Assembly: GCA_034409055.1 (NCBI GenBank) | Contig: DAOUMU010000199.1 | Location: 1-29,184 of the forward strand | Length of the DNA stretch: 29,184 nt | From: DAOUMU01 sp034409055 | GTDB taxonomy: Bacteria; Chloroflexota; Anaerolineae; 4572-78; J111 | Reading direction: 5' to 3' | Shown: one piece after another, positions 1-7,442 of the stretch | Numbering within the stretch: the stretch's first letter is position 1 | How the letters are laid out: each line of letters starts with the position of its first letter | The notes under the pieces: model-generated | Database searches by the model: none | What the model was told of the DNA's origin: nothing | What the model saw: only the letters and a program-made list of their open reading frames with translations | Position numbers and translations under genes: made by a program

Positions 1-109
1 CACTCAGATAGTGATAGGCATACCTGCCCATATTTCGGGTTTTGGTTCGGAAACACTCATGGTAACCTTGCCAGAAGCTGTGCAATCGTTCAGGCAGTTC
101 CAGGCTCAT
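1..109 (-). CDS. Partial transposase, N-terminus (IS701/IS4-superfamily-like)
   Basis: Translating the minus strand from the ATG at 109 gives 36 codons that run off the left edge without a stop. The peptide contains ELPERLHSFWQGYHECF, then KTRNMGRYAYHYLS. The spacing of FW, CF, TKTR and YAYHYLS resembles the N-terminal region of IS701-type DDE transposases as I remember them. No catalytic residue is inside the window. The frame stays open upstream of the ATG, and a TTG (end 142) and a GTG (end 169) are possible earlier starts; the upstream residues LLEPPRWGLTPE also look like protein, so the true start may be earlier. The assignment rests on a short stretch and could be another DDE family. 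Confidence 0.45.
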   Translation of the reverse strand, partial: MSLELPERLHSFWQGYHECFRTKTRNMGRYAYHYLS

Positions 110-645
110 CTCCGGGGTAAGCCCCCAGCGTGGCGGTTCCAAGAGGCTGTCGCTCTGGCTCTCCCCCACACCCGCCCCCTGCCTCTGGTGTTGCTCACCT
201 TCAGTCCTTTTTGCACCTCTAAATGATTTCTTCCCGCCGGCTCTCTGGCCTCCTGAATGAATCCTGGAACGGCTGTTGGCACAAGGAAACAACCACGGCA
301 GCCGACACCGCACTTGACACCTCACTAACCGCTTAAGGTCCTCTCCCGAACACCATACCATCCTCTCGCTCCTGTCTCCACCCAACCTTGTCGAAATCGA
401 GCCTCTATTTTCGCTACTTAGCCCCTCTACCCAGCACTGCACGCCCCCCCCAGTCACCATCACATTTGGCAACATCTCTACAATTCTGTGTTCCCCTTGT
501 CCAATCCACCCTATCAAAAGTATAATTATCCAGAGTTGGTTACGCATAATCGCCTCCTTATTCTCTATCAGCGTAACCAATCTCTGCTAGATTGTAAATA
601 TCCTGCGCCTACAGGGGCGAAAAATGGCTGTCAAATGTGCCATTG
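110..645. other. Gene-poor stretch, G-depleted on the plus strand
   Basis: I see no convincing gene here, apart from a possible N-terminal extension of the transposase up to about 169. From about 300 to 520 the plus strand is unusually rich in C, T and A and poor in G, with runs such as CGCCCCCCCC near 443-453. The small open frames have no protein-like character. The stretch lies upstream of the truncated transposase and downstream of the AAA-like ATPase gene, so it may be insertion-sequence flank or decayed DNA. The only organised structure I see is the inverted repeat at 531-586. Confidence 0.5.
531..586. repeat. Inverted repeat, 15/16-nt arms
   Basis: CAGAGTTGGTTACGC (531-545) faces GCGTAACCAATCTCTG (571-586), with ten consecutive matching bases next to the loop and one inserted base further out; the loop is 25 bp. 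It lies about 60 bp beyond the stop codon of the AAA-like ATPase gene. It could act as a 3' hairpin for that transcript, although no T-run follows on the minus strand. It could also be a remnant of a mobile-element end. Confidence 0.6.
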
Positions 646-1701
646 TCAAGATAATCGTTTCTGCACAAATGGACAGGTGAATTTGAGATAATACTCGGTT
701 CTTGATTCCTGTTCCCAATCAATAACGCCATTCAGATACAAAAAGTTTATCCGGCTATCATCATATTTAAACGCTATCTTTTCATCTGTTTTGAACATTT
801 CCAGAACAAATTGCTTGTACGGCTCTTGTCTGGCTTTGCTGATAATGTTCAAAATATTGCTATTCGGCAGCACATTAATGGCTGCCGCGTAAGCTTCTTC
901 AAAGTTATCCATTGTAATAGACTTCTCTGTTTCCCAATTATAGGTTTCGGTCAACAGTTCACCCAACCAGCAGGTCAGGCCGGGTTGTCCCTGCGTTTCA
1001 TAAAAGAGTCGCTCTATTACCTCTGGCTTGACAATTTGCCTGCTTTCCTGTTCGTACCATTTGAACATCCCTTCAACTTCCGCTAAGGTCAGGTTAGGAA
1101 TATGCAGGCTACGCTGTACGTTAAAGGGCGAACCGGTCTCATTTTCAATGCCCAACATCGCCCTGACCCCTATCAAGGCCACACTATGCAAAAGATAGTC
1201 TTTTTTTGCGGTTGGCTGATTGGCCTGATGCTGCCGGCTGATATAAATGTTTCTGAGTACACCAGCGATGCCACTGATGGCCGCTTGTGCCAGCGCGTCA
1301 AACTCATCCAGCATTAAGATGAGGGGCTTTTTCAAGACACCTTTTTCAAACAGGTGATAAAAATCTGTTAGCTTACTGACGGTTACATTTTTTAGCCTCA
1401 GGTGTTTTATAATTTCCCGGGCAATGGATTGGACAATAACATCCACCTCCTGTTCCATTTTCAGATGTTCTAAATTGATTTTTAGGGTGTCAAATTTTTC
1501 ATAACCTTGCAGCCTGAAAAGAACTTGCTGCATTACCCAGGTTTTTCCGGTCTGTCTTGGTGCCCAGACGGTGATGTAATGCCCTTCTTTGTCCGGGTTT
1601 TCGCCGAGGAGTTGGCTAAAAGCCCGGTCAACCAAGGTTTTCCTGGGTGCATAATAGTGTAAATCTGTATCAAGCGGGCCATAGGATGAAAATTTACGCA
1701 T
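646..1701 (-). CDS. AAA-like domain ATPase (AAA_35-type)
   Basis: This is a 351-residue protein with an ATPase core. A Walker A-like loop APRQTGKT lies at residues 47-54 (Ala replaces the usual first Gly) and a Walker B LILMLDEFDAL at about 127-137. The N-terminal layout, with a YYAPR motif before the P-loop, fits the AAA-like domain family (Pfam AAA_35) that is abundant in Chloroflexota and cyanobacteria. The C-terminal third looks like a winged-helix or lid region. No membrane segment or fused effector is visible, so the cellular role is unknown. The ATG at 1701 is preceded by AAGGA seven bases upstream. The gene stands alone, divergent from the kinase gene, and its leader contains an inverted repeat that reaches the ribosome-binding region. 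Confidence 0.7.
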   Translation of the reverse strand: MRKFSSYGPLDTDLHYYAPRKTLVDRAFSQLLGENPDKEGHYITVWAPRQTGKTWVMQQVLFRLQGYEKFDTLKINLEHLKMEQEVDVIVQSIAREIIKHLRLKNVTVSKLTDFYHLFEKGVLKKPLILMLDEFDALAQAAISGIAGVLRNIYISRQHQANQPTAKKDYLLHSVALIGVRAMLGIENETGSPFNVQRSLHIPNLTLAEVEGMFKWYEQESRQIVKPEVIERLFYETQGQPGLTCWLGELLTETYNWETEKSITMDNFEEAYAAAINVLPNSNILNIISKARQEPYKQFVLEMFKTDEKIAFKYDDSRINFLYLNGVIDWEQESRTEYYLKFTCPFVQKRLS

Positions 1702-1712
1702 GGTCGCATTCC

Positions 1713-1799
1713 TTACAACATTTACGTTTCAGGTTGACGATTTACGATTACTTGTTTACTCCAATCGTAAATCCAAAATCCACAGGGCCAATGTTGTAA
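1713..1799. repeat. Nested inverted repeat in the ATPase leader, heptad-type
   Basis: The outer arms TTACAACATT (1713-1722) and AATGTTGTAA (1790-1799) are perfect complements. Inside them GATTTACGATT (1739-1749) pairs with AATCGTAAATC (1763-1773). The inner arms are built of 7-bp units (AATCGTA, AATCCAA) that reappear at 17174-17223. In the ATPase mRNA the outer stem ends at the TTGTAAGGA containing the ribosome-binding site, so folding could limit translation. That regulatory role is an inference. Confidence 0.6.
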
Positions 1800-1840
1800 A
1801 TGGTGAGTTGATTGTAAGTAAAACCTCAGGCAATGTCAAA

Positions 1841-1956
1841 ACGTATCCTCTTCAAATTTGTTGGTGACCAAGGGCGAGGCAAGTCGGAGTGTGGCTTGTT
1901 TGCTTCAATCACTACCAATCCGACTTGCCTGGCCCTTACTTTTGGAGAGGATACGT
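1841..1956. repeat. Palindromic MITE-like element
   Basis: Outer arms ACGTATCCTCTT (1841-1852) and GAGAGGATACGT (1945-1956) match at 11 of 12 positions. Inner arms AAGGGCGAGGCAAGTCGGA (1870-1888) and TCCGACTTGCCTGGCCCTT (1919-1937) match at 18 of 19. The 8-bp GTCAAAAC occurs at both edges (1835-1842 and 1955-1962), overlapping the arm ends, which could be a target duplication. There is no coding capacity. The right arm shares GCCCTTACTTT with the hairpin at 7268-7347, suggesting related dispersed elements. Confidence 0.65.
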
Positions 1957-2000
1957 CAAAACCCTTTTAAAAGTTCCCCGAGAAAACCCAACCCCTCTGC

Positions 2001-2029
2001 TTGTGAGAGTGGCCTATATAGGGTAAAAT
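2001..2029 (+). promoter_or_regulatory. Candidate sigma70-type promoter for the kinase gene
   Basis: TTGTGA (2001-2006) and TAAAAT (2024-2029) are separated by 17 bp, which fits a housekeeping promoter. Transcription would start near 2036 and give a leader of about 55 nt that includes the heptad repeats at 2051-2092. The match is by eye only. Confidence 0.4.
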
Positions 2030-2050
2030 ATTGCCACGTGTAGTAGCAGT

Positions 2051-2092
2051 ACTGACCACTGCCTACTGACGACTAATTACTGATTACTGTTA
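2051..2092. repeat. Degenerate heptad array, ACTGANN
   Basis: Six consecutive 7-bp units (ACTGACC, ACTGCCT, ACTGACG, ACTAATT, ACTGATT, ACTGTTA) lead directly into the kinase ATG at 2092, so the gene has no recognisable Shine-Dalgarno sequence. The same unit type forms the right arm of the array at 13486-13568. Confidence 0.7.
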
Positions 2093-4044
2093 TGGAACTC
2101 CCCGTAGTTTTTAATGATCGCTATCAACTGATAAAGAAGATCGGTGAAGGGGGCCTGGCGGAGGTTTATCAAGCCCAGGATATGGCCCTGGGCCGCATGG
2201 TGGCGGTAAAAGTTTTACGGCCCCAATATATCCGCGACTCCAATTTTCTGGTCAACTTCCATCGTGAGGCCCAGAGCGCGGCCAAGTTGAGTGACTCTTA
2301 TATTGTCGCCGTGTACGACTTTGGCCAGGACAAGGGGCGGCCTTACATGGTCTTGGAATGGATTGCCGGCTCCGATCTGCGCACGGCGATCAATGAGCAG
2401 AGCAAAATTCCTATCAACCAGGCCGTTGAATATGCCATTCAAGTTTGCTCGGCGGTGGGCGCGGCGCACCGGGCTGGCCTGGTTCATGGGGATTTAAAGC
2501 CGGGTAATATCCTGATTACGCCCAATAATCAGGCCAAGGTGACCGATTTTGGCCTGGCCCGGGCTCTGGGTGCGAGCGCTATGGACGAAGGCGAAGTAGT
2601 CTGGGGCACGCCGGCCTACTTTGCCCCGGAACAGGCCGCTGGTGAACTGGTTTTGCCAGCCACTGACGTTTACGCCATTGGTATCATTTTGTACGAGATG
2701 ATGACCGGGCGGGTACCCTTTGTCGGCGTGGATGATCAAGATGTAGCCCGTAAGCAACTGTACGAGGCCCATATCCCGGTTGACAAGCTCGACCCAACCA
2801 TTCCCGAACCGTTGGCCCGCATAGTTGATGCGGCTATGGCCAAAAACCCCAACGAACGTTTCCTGACCGCCGATCATCTGCGCGAAGCCTTGATTATGTA
2901 TAAACAAGGTGGCTTGAGTACCACCGGCCAGCAGGCCCCCATTTCTGCGGTGGTCGGTTCTCCGTTACGGGCGGCTGGTTACCCGGTTCCGAGTGTACCC
3001 CCACCGCCCCCACCACCGCCTCGCCAGTTTGTGCCGGCTTCGCAAGCGGCCAGGCGGGCCACCAAAAAGGGCGGCTTCGACTTTGTCATGCTGGCCTTGG
3101 GTTTGATCGCCATCATCGCCGTGATGGGCTTGATCCCTCTCTTTGTCGCCGTTTATAATGCTTACGTGCCTCAACTTACCGATAGAAATTTGCCGACCCC
3201 CCTGCCCACGCTGTTACCCGGTCAGGTCCGTATGCCCGATATTGTGGGACAGGAGGAAGCTGTGGCTCGTTCAGCTTTACAGGAAATGGGCCTGGAATTG
3301 GTCGTGGAAGGGGAGGAACCCCATCCGACCTGGCCGGCCTTTACCATTATCCGGCAGTCCATCCCCCCTGGTCAGGGGGTTGACCGGGGGAGCACGGTCG
3401 GCATCGTGCTCAGCCAGGGGCCACCGATGATTGAGCTACCCGATGTGACCGGGATAGACTTTGAGGAGGCAGAGCAGCATTTGACCTCGCTGGATTTGGT
3501 GGTGCAAAGGTATGAGGATTGGAGTGTAGAGACACCAGGCCACGTGGTGAGCCAAGACCCTCCCCCTGGTTCGCTGGTGGCCAATCGAACCTTGGTCACC
3601 CTGATTGTCAGCAGTGGTTCCAGGGTGCCGATTGGGGCCAATCTGGGGGGGCAAATTTTGCTCAGTGCTTATGAGATTCCTCGCATGCAATACAAACCCG
3701 GAGAAACCATTACGCTGACCTTTTTCTGGCAGGCTGCTACCCCCCCCACGGACGATTACAATCTATTTATCCACCTGACCACGCCTCAGGGCGGCATTGT
3801 TTCTCAACTTGACACGCCCCCCCAGGGCAATGTCAGACCTACCACTAGCTGGAACGTGGGCGAGATCATTGTCGACCCTTACCAGCTATCTATTCCCCCC
3901 ACCACCATCCCCGGTGATTATCAACTCAGAATAGGCTTTTACAACCCCAATACCAAGGCTCGTTTGACCATTTTTGAACCGGGCCGGGGCCAACAAGATA
4001 ATTTGGGCGCTTTGATTTTGCGCTCGATCCAAGTGGTTCAGTAA
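2092..4044 (+). CDS. Membrane PASTA-type Ser/Thr protein kinase
   Basis: This is a 650-residue kinase anchored in the cytoplasmic membrane. The catalytic domain (about 11-275) has the glycine-rich loop GEGGLAEV, Lys40 in AVKVL, a catalytic loop with HGD (132-134) instead of HRD, DFG at 152-154 and APE at 178-180. A linker with eight prolines (303-310) precedes one membrane segment (about 329-355). Outside lie two PASTA repeats (about 378-443 and 446-509), which in this family bind cell-wall fragments. They are followed by a C-terminal beta-sandwich-like domain (about 525-650) of a type often seen at the ends of Chloroflexota surface proteins. The gene lies just upstream of ftsH, which has its own promoter. 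Kinase identity is firm; the extracellular ligand is unknown. Confidence 0.93.
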   Translation: MELPVVFNDRYQLIKKIGEGGLAEVYQAQDMALGRMVAVKVLRPQYIRDSNFLVNFHREAQSAAKLSDSYIVAVYDFGQDKGRPYMVLEWIAGSDLRTAINEQSKIPINQAVEYAIQVCSAVGAAHRAGLVHGDLKPGNILITPNNQAKVTDFGLARALGASAMDEGEVVWGTPAYFAPEQAAGELVLPATDVYAIGIILYEMMTGRVPFVGVDDQDVARKQLYEAHIPVDKLDPTIPEPLARIVDAAMAKNPNERFLTADHLREALIMYKQGGLSTTGQQAPISAVVGSPLRAAGYPVPSVPPPPPPPPRQFVPASQAARRATKKGGFDFVMLALGLIAIIAVMGLIPLFVAVYNAYVPQLTDRNLPTPLPTLLPGQVRMPDIVGQEEAVARSALQEMGLELVVEGEEPHPTWPAFTIIRQSIPPGQGVDRGSTVGIVLSQGPPMIELPDVTGIDFEEAEQHLTSLDLVVQRYEDWSVETPGHVVSQDPPPGSLVANRTLVTLIVSSGSRVPIGANLGGQILLSAYEIPRMQYKPGETITLTFFWQAATPPTDDYNLFIHLTTPQGGIVSQLDTPPQGNVRPTTSWNVGEIIVDPYQLSIPPTTIPGDYQLRIGFYNPNTKARLTIFEPGRGQQDNLGALILRSIQVVQ

Positions 4045-4047
4045 ATA

Positions 4048-4075
4048 TTGAAAATCCGGCTTGTTTTGGTATAAT
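4048..4075 (+). promoter_or_regulatory. Promoter for ftsH
   Basis: TTGAAA (4048-4053) and TATAAT (4070-4075) with a 16-bp spacer make a near-consensus sigma70-type promoter directly after the kinase stop codon. Transcription would begin near 4082, so any ftsH start upstream of that is unlikely. This supports the GTG at 4112. Confidence 0.75.
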
Positions 4076-4111
4076 TACTGTCAACTTCTTTCATTTCATT
4101 TGGAGGAATGT

Positions 4112-6040
4112 GTGAATTCTGGTCTGTTTAAGAATAGTATTGTCTATTTATTGATACTTTTGGCCGTAGCCGCGCTTATTTTTAGCGTGTTTTCAACGCC
4201 AAGAGATAATAACGAATTAGATATCACCACGGTGGCCAAAGATATAAAAGCAGGTAAAGTGGCCAAGATTAGCGTTAAAGAAGATGATTTAACCGTAGAG
4301 TACCTTCAATCCAACCGGGCGCCGGTTAAGTCTCGCAAAGAAACTGACGTCAGTATCTTTAAGACCTTTGAGAATCTGGACGTATCCAGAGAAAATTTGA
4401 GCAAAGTTGAAATAGAGGTTATCCCGTCCAGTGCCTGGAGCGATTGGGGCACGTTGGCTATTACCATTTTACCTCTGCTAATTTTTGGCGGCTTGCTTTT
4501 CTTTATGGTTCGCCAGGCCCAGGGTTCTAACAACCAGGCCCTTAGTTTTGGCAAGAGCCGGGCGCGCATGTTTGCCGGTGATAAACCCACGGTGACCTTT
4601 GATGACGTGGCCGGGGCTGATGAAGCCAAGCAAGAGTTAACGGAAGTGGTTGAGTTCCTGCGCGAACCCGAAAAATTCATCTCCCTCGGGGCGCGTATTC
4701 CCAAAGGGGTGCTCATGGTTGGTCCACCGGGTTGTGGGAAAACGCTCCTGGCCAAAGCCGTTTCTGGTGAAGCGGGCGTTCCCTTCTTTAGCATCTCCGG
4801 TTCCGAGTTCGTGGAGATGTTTGTCGGGGTCGGGGCCAGCCGGGTCAGAGACCTGTTCGACCAGGCCAAGCGTAACAGTCCCTGCATTATTTTTGTGGAT
4901 GAGATTGACGCCGTCGGCCGGCACCGAGGGGCCGGGCTGGGGGGCAGTCACGATGAGCGTGAGCAAACGTTAAACCAGATCCTGGTCGAGATGGATGGCT
5001 TTGAGACCGATACCAATGTCATCGTGGTCGCCGCCACCAACCGGCCCGATATTCTGGATCCGGCCTTACTGCGGCCAGGCCGTTTTGATCGCCGGGTTGT
5101 TCTGGACAGGCCGGACTGGCAAGGCCGCCAGAAGATCTTAGAAGTGCACGCCAGGGGTAAACCAATGGCTGGCGACGTCAATATGGAAGTGTTGGCTAAA
5201 GGCACGATTGGCTTTTCCGGAGCTGACCTGGAAAATGTCATTAACGAAGGGGCCATTCTGGCGGCTCGTCGCAATCAAAAACAGATCAAAATGACCGATC
5301 TGCAAGAGGCGGTTGAAAAGATCCGCCTGGGACCGGAACGGCGTAGCCGGATCATTAGTGAGGAAGAAAAAAAGATTACGGCTTATCACGAAGCAGGCCA
5401 TGCCCTGGTCGCTTACATGATCCCCGAGGCCGATCCGGTGCATAAAGTTAGCATCGTGGCCAGAGGAGGAGCAGGTGGTTTTACTCTGTTCCTGCCCGAG
5501 GATGATCAAACCCTGATTAGTGAGTCGGCTTTCAAAGCCCGCCTGGCCGTGGGCCTGGGGGGACGTGCCGCCGAGGAAATTGTATTTACTGATGTAACCA
5601 CAGGGGCGAGTGGCGACCTGGAACATATTACGCGTCTGGCCCGGGCCATGGTGACCCAATACGGGATGAGTAAAAAATTGGGACCACTCACTTTTGGCGA
5701 CAAAGAGGAACTGATCTTTTTAGGCCGGCAAATTAGTGAACAGCGTAACTACAGCGAGGAAATAGCCGAGCAGATTGATCTTGAGGTACGACGATTAGTC
5801 GACGAGGCCCACGAAAAAACCCGGCAGATTTTGACAGATAACAGAGATAAATTGGATTTGATTGCCAATCGCTTGGTGCAAGAAGAAACACTCGAAGCTG
5901 AAGATTTTGCCGCGCTTTTGGCCGCTGGTGATACCGTTTCTGAGGATGTACCACCGCAGAGCACAGCCTCCGAGAGTAGTTCATCTGAGGATGCGCCGCC
6001 TCGGATTGTACCTCCCTCCACCGCTCCCTTGCCCGCCTGA
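4112..6040 (+). CDS. ftsH: ATP-dependent zinc metalloprotease FtsH
   Basis: This is the membrane-anchored AAA+ protease that extracts and degrades membrane and short-lived cytosolic proteins. Counting from the GTG at 4112 (642 residues), membrane helices lie at about 9-27 and 113-133 around a periplasmic domain. The AAA module has Walker A GPPGCGKT (204-211; most FtsH proteins have Thr where Cys stands), Walker B FVDEID (261-266) and the second region of homology near TNRPDILDPALLRPGRFDR. The protease site is HEAGH (426-430), with Asp502 as the likely third zinc ligand. The start is chosen because GGAGG lies five bases upstream and the promoter would place an earlier start outside the mRNA. 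The Ser/Pro-rich tail after about 605 is probably disordered. Length is normal for the family. Confidence 0.97.
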   Translation: MNSGLFKNSIVYLLILLAVAALIFSVFSTPRDNNELDITTVAKDIKAGKVAKISVKEDDLTVEYLQSNRAPVKSRKETDVSIFKTFENLDVSRENLSKVEIEVIPSSAWSDWGTLAITILPLLIFGGLLFFMVRQAQGSNNQALSFGKSRARMFAGDKPTVTFDDVAGADEAKQELTEVVEFLREPEKFISLGARIPKGVLMVGPPGCGKTLLAKAVSGEAGVPFFSISGSEFVEMFVGVGASRVRDLFDQAKRNSPCIIFVDEIDAVGRHRGAGLGGSHDEREQTLNQILVEMDGFETDTNVIVVAATNRPDILDPALLRPGRFDRRVVLDRPDWQGRQKILEVHARGKPMAGDVNMEVLAKGTIGFSGADLENVINEGAILAARRNQKQIKMTDLQEAVEKIRLGPERRSRIISEEEKKITAYHEAGHALVAYMIPEADPVHKVSIVARGGAGGFTLFLPEDDQTLISESAFKARLAVGLGGRAAEEIVFTDVTTGASGDLEHITRLARAMVTQYGMSKKLGPLTFGDKEELIFLGRQISEQRNYSEEIAEQIDLEVRRLVDEAHEKTRQILTDNRDKLDLIANRLVQEETLEAEDFAALLAAGDTVSEDVPPQSTASESSSSEDAPPRIVPPSTAPLPA

Positions 6041-6055
6041 TTGGTATAAGAAAGA

Positions 6056-6093
6056 AAAGCGGCATCGTCTGAGAAAGGATGTCGCTTTTTTTA
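6056..6093 (+). terminator. Rho-independent terminator after ftsH
   Basis: AAAGCGGCATC (6056-6066) pairs with GATGTCGCTTT (6078-6088) with one mismatch, and a T-run follows (to about 6092). It ends the ftsH transcript and overlaps the stop of the convergent thioesterase gene. The A-rich left flank could make it work in the other direction too. Confidence 0.8.
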
Positions 6094-6501
6094 TTTATCT
6101 TGGCGTAAAAATTTCTGCCACATCTCTGGGATCTTGGTTACGTTCCCCTGGTGGTCGATGCAGACATGTTTGGTGTAACCGCTGACAAATACGGTTCCGG
6201 TCTCGGGATCAACAATTTCGTAACTAAATTGCATCTGGCGACTACGCACACTTTCCACCCAACAGCGAATTGTAACCGGTTGGTCGTAGTGGGCGGCCTG
6301 GTGGTAACGAACCTGTAGTTCTGAAACGGCTAACCACAGCCCCTCTTTTTCAAACTGGGCGTAGGAACTGCCATGCGCCCGCATCCAATGACTGCGTCCT
6401 TCCTCCAGCCAGACGACGTAAGCGGCGTGGTGAACAAGGCCCATCTGGTCGGTTTCGGCGTAGCGTACGCGAAAGGTGGTTTCGACAACGTCGGTCGGCA
6501 T
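6091..6501 (-). CDS. Acyl-CoA thioesterase, 4HBT hotdog fold (YbgC-like)
   Basis: This 136-residue hotdog-fold protein probably hydrolyses acyl-CoA thioesters in the cytosol. The N-terminal motif RYAETDQMGLVHHAAYVVW matches the YbgC/4-hydroxybenzoyl-CoA thioesterase active site; Asp18 takes the place of the family's catalytic acid and the HH pair follows on the central helix. Length is typical. The gene follows the HAD phosphatase after seven bases, so the two are probably co-transcribed. No good Shine-Dalgarno sequence is seen before the ATG at 6501, which suits translational coupling. The acyl substrate cannot be read from the sequence. Confidence 0.88.
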   Translation of the reverse strand: MPTDVVETTFRVRYAETDQMGLVHHAAYVVWLEEGRSHWMRAHGSSYAQFEKEGLWLAVSELQVRYHQAAHYDQPVTIRCWVESVRSRQMQFSYEIVDPETGTVFVSGYTKHVCIDHQGNVTKIPEMWQKFLRQDK

Positions 6502-6508
6502 ATTCAGC

Positions 6509-7189
6509 TTATAGTTGTCCTTGCATAGGGAGTAAATTTTTTAGCACGCGTTCAACGTGGAAAACGGTGGGGACCGTATAATCGATGGCGATTGAGGTGT
6601 CGGGACCGTTGACCAAAATTGTGGTCATACCCAAGTCTTTGGCCGGTATCAGATTGCGTGGCACATCGTCCACCATAATGCAGCGCTTGCCCGGAACGCC
6701 TAACAAAGCCAGGGCGCGTTGGTAAGCATATGGGTCGGGCTTGCTTTTGTAATTGATGACATTAATGTCGATAATCAGTTCAAAATGGTGGCTGACCTGC
6801 AAGGCATCCAGGACTCGCTGACAATGGAGCAGGTCGGCGTTGGTAAAAATGACCTTGCGCAGTGGGATTTCCTCCAGCATATTATCCAGGGGCGGGCTGG
6901 CTCCAAAAAAGTCTCGCGGATCAACATCATGCACAAAGGCCAGGTAATCGGCCGGATTGATTTTGTATTCTTCCATCAACCCCCGCAAGGTCGTGCCGTA
7001 TCGTTGATAATAGATGTGCCTTTTGGTGGTCACGTCATCGGCCGGAATCCCGATCTTTTGGGTCATAAAAAGCAGAATACGCTCGCGCATAACCCGCATA
7101 AACCCTGACTCTTTTGGATAAAGGGTTTCATCCAGGTCGAACAAAATGTATTCAAATGGGGGGGGAGCTACACTTTTCACGTTATACAC
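6509..7189 (-). CDS. HAD-superfamily hydrolase, pyrimidine 5'-nucleotidase-like
   Basis: This 226-residue HAD phosphatase shows motif I FDLDETLYP (nucleophile Asp18, acid/base Asp20), motif II around IFTNAD, the motif III lysine in YKSKPDPYAY, and motif IV MVDDVPRN. The LDETLYP form and the helical cap resemble the SDT1/pyrimidine 5'-nucleotidase branch, which dephosphorylates nucleoside monophosphates and related metabolites. The chosen start is a GTG at 7189 with no clear ribosome-binding site; a GTG at 7180 is the alternative, and both leave motif I intact. It heads a two-gene unit with the thioesterase. Substrate assignment is tentative. Confidence 0.82.
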   Translation of the reverse strand: MYNVKSVAPPPFEYILFDLDETLYPKESGFMRVMRERILLFMTQKIGIPADDVTTKRHIYYQRYGTTLRGLMEEYKINPADYLAFVHDVDPRDFFGASPPLDNMLEEIPLRKVIFTNADLLHCQRVLDALQVSHHFELIIDINVINYKSKPDPYAYQRALALLGVPGKRCIMVDDVPRNLIPAKDLGMTTILVNGPDTSIAIDYTVPTVFHVERVLKNLLPMQGQL

Positions 7190-7267
7190 CTATCAAATCT
7201 TGTCACGAATTCTGCGCACCCGGTACAATGTAGTATACTGGGGGGGTAGATTGCCGACCGCTCAAAA

Positions 7268-7347
7268 TAAAAAAGAGCAATCTCTCCACCCAAAAAGGGC
7301 GTGTCTGCCCTTACTTTGGGTGAGATAGTTTGCTCCTCTTTTTTTAA
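7268..7347. repeat. Long hairpin with T-runs on both strands, in a divergent spacer
   Basis: The left arm (about 7268-7300, with GAGCAA, CACCCAAA and AAGGGC) pairs with the right arm (7307-7347, with GCCCTTACTTTGGGTGAG and TTTGCTCCTC) around a 6-nt loop, with some bulges. T-runs follow on either strand, so it looks like a bidirectional intrinsic terminator. It stands upstream of both neighbours (HAD on the left, hydrolase on the right) and not after a gene, so it would act as an attenuator or be a dispersed element. Its right arm resembles that of 1841-1956. Confidence 0.65.
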
Positions 7348-7442
7348 TGGGCTATTTTTATATTGAATATAAGTCTAACACGACAGCCTGAAATTGTCTA
7401 GTGTTAAAATATTTTCAGGCGTTTTACAGAGGAGAGATCATT

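Larger units (their letters stand above)
1702..2091. other. Divergent spacer between the ATPase and kinase genes
   Basis: This 390-bp spacer has no gene. From left to right it holds a nested inverted repeat in the ATPase leader (1713-1799), a 116-bp palindromic element (1841-1956), a candidate promoter for the kinase (2001-2029) and a run of degenerate 7-bp repeats (2051-2092) that touches the kinase start codon. Confidence 0.7.

Noticed and set aside
11..226. Plus-strand open frame of 71 codons at the left edge
   Set aside because: It is antisense to the transposase-like N-terminus, which has recognisable motifs; the plus-strand product resembles nothing I know.
7268..7347. Riboswitch or T-box leader for the metallohydrolase
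   Set aside because: It is a single long stem with T-runs on both strands; no conserved aptamer core or T-box sequence is visible.
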